Source: Hoeflea sp. IMCC20628
GTDB taxonomy: Bacteria > Pseudomonadota > Alphaproteobacteria > Rhizobiales > Rhizobiaceae
Direction of reading: 5' to 3'
Assembly (NCBI RefSeq): GCF_001011155.1
Contig: NZ_CP011479.1
Span: 1,010,501 to 1,074,500, forward strand
DNA: 64,000 bases
Shown: one piece after another, positions 43,159 to 52,677 of the stretch
Layout: the number at the start of each line of letters is the position of its first letter
Numbering within the stretch: the first letter of the stretch is position 1
Program-made: the position numbers and the translations under genes
The notes under the pieces: generated by a model
Told to the model about the DNA's origin: nothing
Database searches by the model: none
What the model saw: the letters and a program-made list of their open reading frames with translations, nothing else

Positions 43159-45144
43159 ATGGAAGCCACAGGCGTGACCGCCGGCGGCAAGCCGGTTACG
43201 TTTCCGCAGTATCTGTTGCTCAACGCAAAGCGTTTTGCAGCGCGGCCTGCGATGCGCATCAAGGACTACGGTATCTGGCAGACCTGGACCTGGTCGGAGC
43301 AACTCGACGAGATTCGCGATTTTGCGCTTGGTCTGAAGGCCATGGGTCTGGGTGAGGGTGACCGCATCGCCATTGTCGGCTCCAATCGGCCGCGGCTCTA
43401 CTGGGCTTTCTGCGCCGCTCAATCGCTCAAGGCGATCCCTGTTCCGGTCTATGCGGACTCTGTTGCTGAAGAAATGGCCTATGTGCTGCACCATGCGGGT
43501 GTGCGTTTTGCCATTGTTCAGGACCAGGAGCAGGTCGACAAGATTCAATCCGTTGCTACTGATGTTCCCGGCCTCACCAACATCATTTTCGACGAGCCGC
43601 GCGGTCTGCGCGATTATGATCGCGGTCTTCTGCATGATTTTGGCGACGTGCAGGACAAGGGTCGTGAAATCGCGCTGGCGAACACATCCGCAGTGGCTGA
43701 CTGGGAAGCCGGAATTCGCGCCTCCGATGGCAGCGAAATTTCGGCGATCTTGTACACCTCCGGCACGACCGGCCGCTCGAAGGGCGTGATGCTGACGGCG
43801 TCGGCCTCGGTGAAGGCGGCGGAAGACACAGCCGCATTTGATAATCTGACCGAGCACGATGAAGTGCTGGCCTATCTGCCGCTGGCCTGGGTTGGCGATC
43901 ATTACCTCAATTATGCGCAGGGCTATGTGGCCGGGCTGTGCATGAGTTGCCCCGAAAGCCCCGACACCGTGGCGCAGAACCTGCGCGAGATCGGGCCGAG
44001 CTTCTATTTCGCGCCACCGCGGGTGTTTGAAGGCCTGCTGACCAGCGTGATGATCCGGATGGAAGACGCGAGCGGGCCGAAGAAATGGCTGTTCCACCAT
44101 TTTCTCGGCGTCGCCAAGGCCTATGGCGAAAAGATCCTCGAGGGCCGACCTGTGCCGTTGTCGGGACGGATTTCCTACTGGATCGGCGACAAGCTGATCT
44201 ATGGTCCGCTCAGGAATGTGCTCGGCTTCACCCGCATCCGGACGGCTTACACGGCCGGCGAAGCGATCGGGCCGGACCTGTTTTCGTTCTTCCGCTCGCT
44301 GGGCATCAATCTCAAGCAGCTTTACGGCCAGACCGAAGCCTTCCTCTATGTCACCTGCCAGAAGGATGGCGACGTGCGCCCCGACACGGTGGGGCCGGCC
44401 GCACCGGATGTGGAAATCCGCATCACCGAAAGCGGCGAAGTGCAGTTCCGCTCGCCTGGCATGTTCACCGGCTATTACGGCGACGAGGACAAGACCAAGG
44501 AAACCATGACGCCCGACGGCTGGGTGATGACAGGAGATGCAGGTATTTTCGATGCACGCGGCCATCTCAAGATCATCGACCGGGCCAAGGACGTCGGCAA
44601 GCTGACTACCGGGGCGCTGTACGCGCCGAAATACATCGAGAACAAGCTCAAGTTTTTCCCCAATATCAAGGAAGTGGTCGCCTTTGGCGACGGGCGGGAT
44701 TTTGTTTCGGTGTTCCTCAACATTGATCTGACGGCGGTGGGTAACTGGGCCGAGCGCAACAACATTTCCTATGGCTCCTATCAGGAACTGGCAGGCCTGC
44801 CGCAGGTTTATGAAATGATGACCGGTCACATCAACCAGGTTAACCGCGATCTGGCGGCCGAACCGATGATGTCCGGTGCGCAGATCAAGCGCTTTCTGGT
44901 GCTGCACAAGGAACTGGACGCCGATGACGGTGAGCTGACCCGGACCCAGAAAGTGCGCCGCAGCTTCATCGCCGAACGCTACGGTCCGCTGATCGAGGCG
45001 CTGTATAACGGGGCGGCCGAGCAATTCATCGAGACGGAAATGACGTTTGAGGATGGTCGCAAGGGCGCTATTCGCGCCACTGTGAAAGTTGCGGATGCCA
45101 CGGTTCACCCCAGTGTGGAAACGATGCCGGAGGCAGCCGAATGA
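43159..45144 (+). CDS. Long-chain acyl-CoA synthetase family protein (AMP-forming)
   Basis: A 661-residue ANL-family ligase. The phosphate loop is AILYTSGTTGRSKGVML (about 195-211); LYGQTEAFLYVT is the A5 Thr-Glu motif; PDGWVMTGDAGIFD and HLKIIDRAKDVGKLTTG include the A7/A8 motifs. It forms acyl-CoA from a carboxylic acid and ATP. I chose ATG 43159 (GTGAGGAG upstream); the longer frame has no support. It overlaps the next gene (ATGA) and so is translationally linked to the liv-type transporter, suggesting that the imported acid is activated on entry. Confidence 0.92.
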   Translation: MEATGVTAGGKPVTFPQYLLLNAKRFAARPAMRIKDYGIWQTWTWSEQLDEIRDFALGLKAMGLGEGDRIAIVGSNRPRLYWAFCAAQSLKAIPVPVYADSVAEEMAYVLHHAGVRFAIVQDQEQVDKIQSVATDVPGLTNIIFDEPRGLRDYDRGLLHDFGDVQDKGREIALANTSAVADWEAGIRASDGSEISAILYTSGTTGRSKGVMLTASASVKAAEDTAAFDNLTEHDEVLAYLPLAWVGDHYLNYAQGYVAGLCMSCPESPDTVAQNLREIGPSFYFAPPRVFEGLLTSVMIRMEDASGPKKWLFHHFLGVAKAYGEKILEGRPVPLSGRISYWIGDKLIYGPLRNVLGFTRIRTAYTAGEAIGPDLFSFFRSLGINLKQLYGQTEAFLYVTCQKDGDVRPDTVGPAAPDVEIRITESGEVQFRSPGMFTGYYGDEDKTKETMTPDGWVMTGDAGIFDARGHLKIIDRAKDVGKLTTGALYAPKYIENKLKFFPNIKEVVAFGDGRDFVSVFLNIDLTAVGNWAERNNISYGSYQELAGLPQVYEMMTGHINQVNRDLAAEPMMSGAQIKRFLVLHKELDADDGELTRTQKVRRSFIAERYGPLIEALYNGAAEQFIETEMTFEDGRKGAIRATVKVADATVHPSVETMPEAAE

Positions 45145-45965
45145 ATGCGCGTGTCAAACATGTCGAGCTGCATGCTGCGGATGACGGGCTCAACCCCGGC
45201 GACGTGATGCTGAAAGTTGACAATGTGTCGCTGTCGTTTGGTGGCGTCAAAGCGATTTCGGACATTTCGTTCGATATCCGCAAGGGCGAGATTCGGGCCA
45301 TCATCGGACCGAACGGCGCCGGCAAGACTTCGATGCTGAATGTGATCAACGGGTTTTATCATCCGCAGGAAGGTGTGATCACGTTTCGCGGTCAGGCGCG
45401 CTCGCGGATGCAGCCTTATGAGGCCGCGGCTTCAGGCATTGCGCGTACGTTCCAGAATGTCGCGCTGTTCAAGGGCATGTCGACGCTTGACAACATCATG
45501 TCGGGCCGGACGCTGAAGATGCACAAGAATTTCTTCTGGCAGGTGCTCAATGTCGGGCCGGCGCGCAACGAGGAAATCGAACACCGGCTCAAGGTCGAGG
45601 AGATCATCGATTTTCTCGAGATCCAGGCGATCCGCAAGACGCCGGTGGGTAAATTGCCCTACGGCCTGCAGAAGCGGGTCGAGCTGGGCCGGGCGCTGGC
45701 GATGGAACCGGATCTGCTGCTGCTCGACGAACCTATGGCCGGCATGAATCTCGAGGAAAAAGAGGACATGAGCCGCTTTATCCTCGATGTGAACAGCCAG
45801 ATGGGTACGACCATTGCTCTGATCGAGCATGACATGGGTGTGGTGATGGATATTTCCGACCGCGTGGTGGTGCTCGACTACGGCCGCAAAATCGGTGATG
45901 GGCCACCTGAAGAGGTGAAGAACAACCAGGACGTCATCGACGCCTATCTGGGAGTGTCACACTGA
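45141..45965 (+). CDS. Branched-chain-type ABC transporter ATP-binding protein (LivG)
   Basis: A 274-residue ATPase of the LivG type: Walker A IIGPNGAGKTSMLNVI, Q-loop and TFQNVALFKGMSTLDNIM, signature LPYGLQKRVELGRALA (LPYGxQ, the usual LivG variation of LSGGQ), Walker B LLLLDEPMAGMN, and switch LIEHDMGVVM. The long insertion after the Q-loop is normal for the group. It is encoded between the synthetase and LivH genes with tight overlaps. Confidence 0.9.
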   Translation: MNARVKHVELHAADDGLNPGDVMLKVDNVSLSFGGVKAISDISFDIRKGEIRAIIGPNGAGKTSMLNVINGFYHPQEGVITFRGQARSRMQPYEAAASGIARTFQNVALFKGMSTLDNIMSGRTLKMHKNFFWQVLNVGPARNEEIEHRLKVEEIIDFLEIQAIRKTPVGKLPYGLQKRVELGRALAMEPDLLLLDEPMAGMNLEEKEDMSRFILDVNSQMGTTIALIEHDMGVVMDISDRVVVLDYGRKIGDGPPEEVKNNQDVIDAYLGVSH

Positions 45966-46924
45966 TGGACTTTCTCTATACAGTTCTCGTCGATCCGTTC
46001 GCCCAGATGGTGGATATGCCCGACTTCTTCCTGCAGGTGTTGTGGGAAGGGTTTGTCGCAGGCGTTCTCTATGCGCTGATCGCGCTTGGTTTCGTGCTGA
46101 TCTTCAAGGCCTCGGGCGTGTTCAATTTTGCCCAAGGCATCATGGTGGTGTTTGCCGGACTGACGCTGGTCGGCCTGCATGAAAAAGGCGTTCCGGCCTA
46201 TCTGGCGCTAATCCTGACCATCGGTGTGATGGGTGTGCTGGCGCTGGCGGTCGAACGCTTCGTGATGCGGCCGCTGGTCAACCAGCCCGACATCATCCTG
46301 CTGATGTCGACCATCGGGCTGACCTATTTTCTGGTCGGGTTTGGCGAGTTCGTCTTTGGTGGCGAACCCAAGCAGATGATCACTGAAGAACTGGGACTGC
46401 CGACGGGGTCGACGGCGTTCGAGATCGGCGATGGCGGACTTCTGATCCTGCAGCATATCGACATTGCCGCGGCGGTAATCGCGTTGATCATGGTGGGTGC
46501 GCTGGCAGTGTTCTTCAACAAGACGAGGATCGGCCGGGCGTTGCGTGCTGTCGCCGACGACCATCAGGCAGCACTTTCGGTCGGGATTTCGCTCAATCAG
46601 ATCTGGGCCATCGTCTGGTTTGCCGCCGGTATCGTGGCGCTGACCACGGGGATCATGTGGGGCGCGCGCTCTGATGTGTCCTTCGCGCTCGAAATCATCG
46701 CGTTCAAGGCCTTGCCGGTGCTGATCCTTGGCGGCTTTACCTCGATCCCGGGCGCCATCGTTGGCGGGTTGATCATCGGCATCGGCGAAAAGGTAGGAGA
46801 GATTTACTGGGGCCCGTTGGTGGGCGGTGGCATCGAAAGCTGGCTTGCCTACATGATTGCGCTTATCTTCTTGCTGTTCAGGCCACAAGGTCTGTTTGGT
46901 GAACGCATTATCGAGAGGGTATAA
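45965..46924 (+). CDS. Branched-chain-type ABC transporter permease (LivH)
   Basis: A 319-residue inner-membrane protein with about eight helices. Typical LivH segments are GVLYALIALGFVLIFKASGV, FNFAQGIMVVFAG, RIGRALRAVADDHQAALSVG and IPGAIVGGLIIGIGEKVGEI. Its start overlaps the LivG stop by 1 bp. The residues match those found in carboxylate- and aromatic-acid-associated liv systems as well as amino-acid ones, so the cargo is not restricted to amino acids. Confidence 0.9.
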   Translation: MDFLYTVLVDPFAQMVDMPDFFLQVLWEGFVAGVLYALIALGFVLIFKASGVFNFAQGIMVVFAGLTLVGLHEKGVPAYLALILTIGVMGVLALAVERFVMRPLVNQPDIILLMSTIGLTYFLVGFGEFVFGGEPKQMITEELGLPTGSTAFEIGDGGLLILQHIDIAAAVIALIMVGALAVFFNKTRIGRALRAVADDHQAALSVGISLNQIWAIVWFAAGIVALTTGIMWGARSDVSFALEIIAFKALPVLILGGFTSIPGAIVGGLIIGIGEKVGEIYWGPLVGGGIESWLAYMIALIFLLFRPQGLFGERIIERV

Positions 46925-46927
46925 GCG

Positions 46928-47305
46928 ATGCATAAGAGCCGACTTTCCTCAATCGTGATTGACTGTCACACAGACCATATCGAGCAGGCCGCGGGCTTCT
47001 GGTCGCAATTGCTGGGTCAACCCGCGCATACGGATGATGACGGGCATCGCGCCACCATTCTGGCCGGAGACAAAAGTGTTGCTCTGGTCATCGAGGCGGT
47101 TCGCGACGAAGCGCGGATCCATTTCGACATTGAAACCAACAACCTCGCCGCTGAGATCCATCGCATTGAAAACTTCGGTGGCCGAAAGGTCAGCGTGGTT
47201 GATCACACAGTGGTCATGGAGGCGCCGACCGGGCACCGGTTCCGGCTCACCGGTCCAAGTTCACATGTGCTGCCATCGGGCGGGAATGTCTGGGGAGACG
47301 AGTAA
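46928..47305 (+). CDS. VOC (glyoxalase/bleomycin-resistance fold) protein inside the liv operon
   Basis: A 125-residue single-domain VOC protein: IVIDCHTDHIEQAAGFWSQL at the N-terminus and APTGHRFRLTGP near the end, each with a possible metal-binding His/Glu position. Its gene starts 3 bp after LivH and shares a base with the LivM start, so it is fully integrated in the operon. VOC proteins range from epimerases to dioxygenases and resistance proteins. Possible roles are a CoA-ester epimerase or a binding protein; none can be proved. Confidence 0.75.
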   Translation: MHKSRLSSIVIDCHTDHIEQAAGFWSQLLGQPAHTDDDGHRATILAGDKSVALVIEAVRDEARIHFDIETNNLAAEIHRIENFGGRKVSVVDHTVVMEAPTGHRFRLTGPSSHVLPSGGNVWGDE

Positions 47306-48384
47306 TGCTGTACCGCGAATCCGGCCAGTACAAGACCACCTATATCGCGGATCAGGCGATCTTCCCGATCCGTGAGGACCGGATTGGCATGGCGATTATC
47401 GGACTGATCGCGCTGGCGATCCCGTTCGTGGCGTCAGACTTCTTTCTCAACGCAATCATGACACCGTTCCTGATCCTGTCACTGGCTGCAATCGGTCTGA
47501 ATATTCTGACCGGTTATGCGGGGCAATTGTCGCTTGGAACCGGGGCTTTCATGGGAGTGGGTGCCTATAGCTGTTACAAGCTGACATCTATCTTTCCGGA
47601 AACAAATATCATCATTCTTGTGCTGCTTTCGGGGCTTTTTTCAGCCGGAATAGGCGTGATCTTCGGCCTGCCATCGCTCAGGATCAAGGGGCTGTATCTG
47701 GCGGTCACCACACTAGCGGCGCAGTTTTTCCTTGAGTGGTGCTTCATCCGCATTCCGTGGCTCTACAACTACAATGCATCGGGCGCGATTGAGGTGCCGG
47801 AACGGCGCGGCTTTGGAGACATTATCTTGACCGGTCCGTCGGCAGCACCCATGACCCAGTATTTTATTGTTCTGGGGATTGTGGTCGTGGTGACGCTTGC
47901 CGTCAAAAACATCGTGCGCGGTCGGATTGGCCGGCAATGGATGATGATCCGCGACATGGACATTGCCGCAGAATTGATGGGCGTGCGGCCTCTGACGGCA
48001 AAGCTCTCGGCCTTTGCCGTGTCGTCTTATCTGTGCGGCGTTGCCGGCGCGATGTTCATCTTTTTCTATCTCGGTGCGGCCGAACCTTCGGCTTTTTCCA
48101 TCACCTTGTCATTCCAGATCCTGTTCATGGTTATTCTGGGCGGGCTGGGCAGTCTTGTCGGCTCGTTCTTTGGAGCAGCATTCATCTGGGGCTTGCCGAT
48201 TGTGCTGCGCTCCGGTCTGCCGGCGCTCGGGATCGGCGTCGGGGCTGAGACTGTCTTTCACATTGCGACCATGGTTGTGGGCGCATTGATCATCTTCTTT
48301 CTCATTGTCGAACCGCACGGGCTCGCAAGGCTCTGGTCGCTTGGCAAGGAGAAAATGCGCGTCTGGCCGTTTCCATACGCCTGA
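47305..48384 (+). CDS. Branched-chain-type ABC transporter permease (LivM)
   Basis: A 359-residue membrane protein with about nine helices and the LivM pattern AAIGLNILTGYAGQLSLGTGAFMGVGAY near the front, LRIKGLYLAVTTLAAQFFLEW, MIRDMDIAAELMGVRPLTAK, and MVILGGLGSLVGSFFGAAFIW. It begins on the last base of the VOC gene. It pairs with LivH to form the channel. Confidence 0.9.
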   Translation: MLYRESGQYKTTYIADQAIFPIREDRIGMAIIGLIALAIPFVASDFFLNAIMTPFLILSLAAIGLNILTGYAGQLSLGTGAFMGVGAYSCYKLTSIFPETNIIILVLLSGLFSAGIGVIFGLPSLRIKGLYLAVTTLAAQFFLEWCFIRIPWLYNYNASGAIEVPERRGFGDIILTGPSAAPMTQYFIVLGIVVVVTLAVKNIVRGRIGRQWMMIRDMDIAAELMGVRPLTAKLSAFAVSSYLCGVAGAMFIFFYLGAAEPSAFSITLSFQILFMVILGGLGSLVGSFFGAAFIWGLPIVLRSGLPALGIGVGAETVFHIATMVVGALIIFFLIVEPHGLARLWSLGKEKMRVWPFPYA

Positions 48385-48536
48385 CCAACTGGTGTTTTCC
48401 GGGACGTCTGAGGAGACGAGCCGGGAAGCTTCCACAAGCGACATTGTCCGGGCATGGGGCCCGTCCGGATCAGACATGTCGGGAGGAATAGGGTCCCCGG
48501 ACTGGTGCGGAAACCGCGCCTAATGGGAGGAATACA

Positions 48537-49856
48537 ATGCGACTGAAATGTCTGATTGCCGGAACCGTCATGGCCGGCACCCTGGCGGGCGCAGCTCTGC
48601 CGGCCTTCGCCGCCGATGATCTGTTTGTACCGCTGTTCAGTTACCGGACGGGCCCATATGCCGGCTCGGGCATCCCGATTGCCAACGGCATGCACGACTA
48701 CCTCACCATGCTCAACGAGCGAGATGGCGGCATCAACGGTGTCAAGATCCGCATTTCCGAGTGTGAAACCGGTTACGACACCCAGAAGGGTGTGGAGTGC
48801 TATGAGCAGGTCAAGGGCGATGGAGCGCTTGTCATCAGCCCTTACTCAACCGGTATCACGCTTCAGGTGATCCCGAAGGCATCCGTTGACAAGATCCCTG
48901 TGTTGTCTATGGCCTATGGGCTTTCGGCTGCGGCAGAAGGCAACACGTTCCCGTGGGTGTTCAATCCGCCGGACACATACTGGGACGGCGCATCTGCGAT
49001 CGTCACCGACATCGCCCGCCGTGAAGGTGGCAAAGAAGCACTCAAGGGCAAGAAGATCGGTTACATCTTCCTTGACGCCGGCTATGGCCGTGAGGCGATT
49101 CCGCTGCTTGAACAGATGTCCAGCGACATGGGCTTCGAGCTGATGCAATACCCGGTTGCCGGCAAGGAAATGCAGAACCAGTCGTCGCAGTGGCTCAACA
49201 TCCGCCGCGACAAGCCCGACTACATGATCATGTGGGGCTGGGGTGCAATGAGCCCGACAGCGGTGAAGGAAGCCACCAAGATCCGCTATCCGATGGAAAA
49301 CTTCTACGGTGTCTGGTGGTCTGGCGGCAATGACGATGCGGCAGCTGGTGGCGAAGCCGCCAAGGGATATCGCACGCTCAACTTCCATGGTGTTGGCGCC
49401 GATTATCCGTTTATCGCGGACATTCAGAAATACGTTGTCGATGCAGGCAAGAGCGAGGTTGATCCGGCGAAATTTGCCGACAACCTCTACAACCGCGGCG
49501 TCTACAACTCGATGCTGATCGCTGAAGGCATCCGCAAGGCGCAGGAGCTTTCCGGCAAGACTGTGATCGACGCGACAGACATGCGCAATGGTCTTGAGAA
49601 CCTCGACATCACCGAGGCACGGCTCAAGGAAATGGGCATGGAGGGCTTCGCACTGCCGATGAAACTTTCCTGCGACGACCATTCGGGGCACCACAAGGTC
49701 TATGTGGTTGAATGGGACGGCAAGGATTGGCAGAAATCCGGCGACTGGTTCTCGCCGGACGTCGAGATGGTTCAGCCGTTGCTTGAAAAGGCCGCTGCAG
49801 ACTATGCCGAGAGCAATGCTCCCTGGCCTGAGCGGACTGAACCCTGCGCTCAGTGA
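48537..49856 (+). CDS. Branched-chain-type ABC transporter substrate-binding protein
   Basis: A 439-residue periplasmic protein with signal peptide (about residues 1-25, ending LPAFAAD) and the family-1 fold: YRTGPYAGSGIPIANGMHDYLTML, SECETGYDTQKGVECYEQVKG, PDYMIMWGWGAMSPTAVKEA. It is longer than LivK (about 370) and lacks the usual amino-acid-binding signature, as in relatives joined to acyl-CoA synthetases. GGGAGG precedes the ATG. It lies 152 bp after LivM; that gap holds GC-rich inverted segments but no gene. Confidence 0.88.
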   Translation: MRLKCLIAGTVMAGTLAGAALPAFAADDLFVPLFSYRTGPYAGSGIPIANGMHDYLTMLNERDGGINGVKIRISECETGYDTQKGVECYEQVKGDGALVISPYSTGITLQVIPKASVDKIPVLSMAYGLSAAAEGNTFPWVFNPPDTYWDGASAIVTDIARREGGKEALKGKKIGYIFLDAGYGREAIPLLEQMSSDMGFELMQYPVAGKEMQNQSSQWLNIRRDKPDYMIMWGWGAMSPTAVKEATKIRYPMENFYGVWWSGGNDDAAAGGEAAKGYRTLNFHGVGADYPFIADIQKYVVDAGKSEVDPAKFADNLYNRGVYNSMLIAEGIRKAQELSGKTVIDATDMRNGLENLDITEARLKEMGMEGFALPMKLSCDDHSGHHKVYVVEWDGKDWQKSGDWFSPDVEMVQPLLEKAAADYAESNAPWPERTEPCAQ

Positions 49857-49944
49857 TGACCTGACAAACAACCACCGCGCGGGACTCAAATGTTTCGCGC
49901 GGCGGTCCACTGCTCCCCAGCTTTGTTCAGACCGGAGAGGGTCC

Positions 49945-50787
49945 ATGACCATGTCCACTTCCGTATCAACCGATGCGTCGACACAGCCGAATATCCTGAC
50001 TGTCAACAATATCGAAGTGATCTATGATCACGTCATCCTGGTGCTCAAGGGTGTGTCGCTGGTGGTGCCGGAAGGTGGAATTGTGGCTTTGCTTGGGGCC
50101 AATGGTGCGGGCAAATCGACGACGCTCAAAGCGATTTCCAACCTGCTGCGCTCGGAGCGCGGCGAGGTGACCAAGGGATCGATCGAATTCGAAGGCAAGC
50201 GGATCGAAGCGCAGACGGCCAATGAGCTGGTGCGGCGCGGCTGTATCCAGGTGATGGAAGGCCGGCATTGCTTCGGGCATCTGACGATTGAAGAAAACCT
50301 GCTTACCGGCGCCTTCACCCGGAAGGACGGCAATGCGGCGATCAAGCGCGACATCGAAATGGTCTATAACTATTTTCCGCGACTGAGAGAACGCCGGACC
50401 AGCCTGGCCGGTTACACATCCGGCGGTGAGCAACAGATGACCGCGATCGGGCGGGCGCTGATGAGCCGGCCGAAAATGATCCTGCTGGACGAGCCGTCGA
50501 TGGGACTGGCGCCGCAGTTGCAGGAAGAAATCTTCGAAATCATCAAGAAACTGAACGTGCAGGAAGGCGTGTCGTTTCTGCTGGCCGAGCAGAACACCAA
50601 TATTGCGCTCCGCTACGCCACCTATGGCTACATCATGGAATCCGGCCGCATCGTCATGGATGGCGTGGCCAACGATCTTCGCGAGAACGAGGACGTCAAG
50701 GAGTTCTATCTTGGCGTTGGTGGCGAGGGCCGGCGCTCGTTCAAAAACGTCAAGCACTACAAGCGCCGCAAGCGCTGGCTGGCCTGA
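49945..50787 (+). CDS. Branched-chain-type ABC transporter ATP-binding protein (LivF)
   Basis: A 280-residue ATPase: Walker A LLGANGAGKSTTLKAI, signature YTSGGEQQMTAIGRAL (TSGGE in place of LSGGQ, as in LivF), Walker B ILLDEPSMGLAP, switch region LAEQNTNIALRYA. I place the start at the ATG 49945 after GGAGAGG; a longer frame runs into the binding-protein gene. It ends with a Lys/Arg-rich tail (HYKRRKRWLA). Confidence 0.88.
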   Translation: MTMSTSVSTDASTQPNILTVNNIEVIYDHVILVLKGVSLVVPEGGIVALLGANGAGKSTTLKAISNLLRSERGEVTKGSIEFEGKRIEAQTANELVRRGCIQVMEGRHCFGHLTIEENLLTGAFTRKDGNAAIKRDIEMVYNYFPRLRERRTSLAGYTSGGEQQMTAIGRALMSRPKMILLDEPSMGLAPQLQEEIFEIIKKLNVQEGVSFLLAEQNTNIALRYATYGYIMESGRIVMDGVANDLRENEDVKEFYLGVGGEGRRSFKNVKHYKRRKRWLA

Positions 50788-50881
50788 TTGGTTTCGAGCA
50801 TCCCGGCTTTAGGCAAAAACGCAGACTTTGCCCCTGTTATGACATCGTCGGGCTTGCAGATTGATGTGGAAGCCGATAAAA

Positions 50882-50902
50882 TAAACAAACGTTCATTTAA
50901 TT
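50882..50902. promoter_or_regulatory. TetR-type box directly upstream of the TetR gene
   Basis: TAAACAAACGTTCATTTAATT, 10 bp before the TetR start codon, differs from the box at 42965 at two positions only. The position suits autoregulation, and a shared box links the two operons. Confidence 0.75.
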
Positions 50903-50911
50903 GTGTGAGTC

Positions 50912-51532
50912 ATGGCGCGACGGGTGGGATCAAACGGAGCTGAAACAGCGGAGAAGCTGCGCAACGCAGCGCTCGAACTGTTTGCGCGCTCGGGTTATGC
51001 TGCGGTGTCGATGCGGGCGATCGCGGCGGAAACCGGGGTTCAGGCCGGTGCAATCTACAATCATTTTCCGACCAAGCAAGACCTGTTGAACGAACTTCTG
51101 CGGGTTCACATGGAAACGCTGCTGACTTCCTGGGAGGAGGTGAGCGAGCCGGGGCTGGCGCCGCCACAAGCGCTTGAGCAGTTCGTCCGGTTTCACATTC
51201 GCTATCACCTTGACCGATCGCGGGAGGTGTTCATCTCCTATATGGAACTGCGAAGCCTCGAGGATGAGAATTTCAGCGCCATCGAGCGTTTGCGCCGCGA
51301 CTATGAAAAGGTGCCGCGTGCTATTCTCGAGCGCGGCGCTGCCGACGGTTCTTTTGACATTATCGATCCACAGCTCACCACCATGGCGATGATCGCCATG
51401 CTCACCGGCATGACCACCTGGTACCGGGAAAACGGACGCCTGTCGCTCGACGAGATCGAGGCGGTCTATGTCCGCCTGGTGGCGCGGCTGGTGGGGCAAA
51501 AAGGAAAATTGAAATGTTCACGACGAGCATGA
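50912..51532 (+). CDS. TetR family transcriptional regulator
   Basis: A 206-residue regulator with N-terminal helix-turn-helix ([48 protein letters not shown], about residues 15-62) and a helical ligand domain. Regulators of this type, near fatty-acid and leucine/isovalerate genes, often bind acyl-CoA esters. Its gene overlaps the start of the isovaleryl-CoA dehydrogenase gene by 19 bp, so it heads the catabolic operon and probably also controls the synthetase-liv operon by the shared box. Confidence 0.88.
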   Translation: MARRVGSNGAETAEKLRNAALELFARSGYAAVSMRAIAAETGVQAGAIYNHFPTKQDLLNELLRVHMETLLTSWEEVSEPGLAPPQALEQFVRFHIRYHLDRSREVFISYMELRSLEDENFSAIERLRRDYEKVPRAILERGAADGSFDIIDPQLTTMAMIAMLTGMTTWYRENGRLSLDEIEAVYVRLVARLVGQKGKLKCSRRA

Positions 51533-52677
51533 ATTTTGGCCATGGCGACGAGATTGACGCGCTGCGTGACTCGGTGTCCCGCTTTGCCAATGACCGTATC
51601 GCACCGGTGGCGGAAGCAACCGATCGCGAGAATGCGTTTCCCAACCATCTGTGGCAGGAGATGGGTGCGCTCGGCCTGCTCGGCATGACCGCTGATCCTG
51701 AATTCGGCGGCACCGGCATGTCCTATCTGGCGCATGTTGTGGCGATGGAAGAGATCAGCCGCGCCTCGGCCTCGATCGGCCTGTCCTACGGCGCCCATTC
51801 CAATCTCTGCGTCAACCAGATCAACCGCTGGGGCACGACGGCGCAGAAGCAAAAATATCTGCCGAAACTCTGCTCTGGCGAGAATGTCGGTGCGCTGGCG
51901 ATGAGCGAGCCGGGCTCGGGTTCGGATGTGGTGTCGATGAAGCTGCGGGCTGAGAAGCGCAATGACCGCTATGTGCTCACCGGCAACAAGATGTGGATCA
52001 CCAATGGTCCGGATGCCAACACGCTGGTGGTGTATGCCAAGTCCGATCCGGAGGCGAAATCGCGCGGCATCACTGCGTTCCTGATCGAAAAGGGCATGGC
52101 CGGATTTTCGACCGCCCAGAAACTCGACAAGCTGGGGATGCGTGGCTCCAACACCTGCGAACTGGTGTTCGAGTACTGCGAAGTGCCATTCGGCAACGTG
52201 CTCGGTCAGGAGGGCGAGGGCGTCAAGATTTTGATGTCGGGACTGGATTACGAGCGCGTGGTGCTGTCGGGCGGACCTCTCGGCATCATGGCGGCGGCGA
52301 TGGATGTGGTGGTGCCCTATTGCCACGAGCGCAAGCAGTTTGGCGAGCCAATCGGCAATTTCCAGCTGATGCAGGGCAAGCTGGCCGACATGTACACGAC
52401 GATGAACGCCTGCCGGGCCTACGTCTATGCCGTGGCTCAGGGCTGCGACCGGGGCGAAACCAGCCGCAAGGACGCCGCCGGCTGCATTCTCTATGCGGCG
52501 GAAAAGGCCACGCAAGTGGCGCTGGAGGCGATCCAGGCGCTGGGCGGCAATGGCTATATCAATGACTACCCGACCGGCCGGTTGCTGCGCGACGCCAAGC
52601 TCTACGAGATCGGCGCAGGCACCTCCGAAGTCCGCCGCATGCTGATCGGGCGCGAGATGATGGCGGAGACGGCGTGA
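51514..52677 (+). CDS. Isovaleryl-CoA dehydrogenase-like acyl-CoA dehydrogenase
   Basis: A 387-residue acyl-CoA dehydrogenase. [17 protein letters not shown] and [17 protein letters not shown] are the family signatures; [16 protein letters not shown] places a Glu in helix G, the catalytic base position of isovaleryl-CoA dehydrogenases; and the usual C-terminal base is replaced in [18 protein letters not shown] (Gly-Ala). It oxidises isovaleryl-CoA to 3-methylcrotonyl-CoA in leucine or isoprenoid-acid breakdown, passing electrons to ETF. ATG 51514 gives the family N-terminus; it overlaps the regulator gene by 19 bp. Confidence 0.92.
   Translation: MFTTSMNFGHGDEIDALRDSVSRFANDRIAPVAEATDRENAFPNHLWQEMGALGLLGMTADPEFGGTGMSYLAHVVAMEEISRASASIGLSYGAHSNLCVNQINRWGTTAQKQKYLPKLCSGENVGALAMSEPGSGSDVVSMKLRAEKRNDRYVLTGNKMWITNGPDANTLVVYAKSDPEAKSRGITAFLIEKGMAGFSTAQKLDKLGMRGSNTCELVFEYCEVPFGNVLGQEGEGVKILMSGLDYERVVLSGGPLGIMAAAMDVVVPYCHERKQFGEPIGNFQLMQGKLADMYTTMNACRAYVYAVAQGCDRGETSRKDAAGCILYAAEKATQVALEAIQALGGNGYINDYPTGRLLRDAKLYEIGAGTSEVRRMLIGREMMAETA

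Noticed and set aside
43126-45108. 660-codon minus-strand frame opposite the acyl-CoA synthetase
   Set aside because: Complement of a well-conserved enzyme in GC-rich DNA; its composition is typical of antisense frames.
48385-48536. Structured RNA or riboswitch in the gap before the liv binding-protein gene
   Set aside because: GC-rich inverted segments exist but fit no known riboswitch pattern, and no conserved core was recognised.
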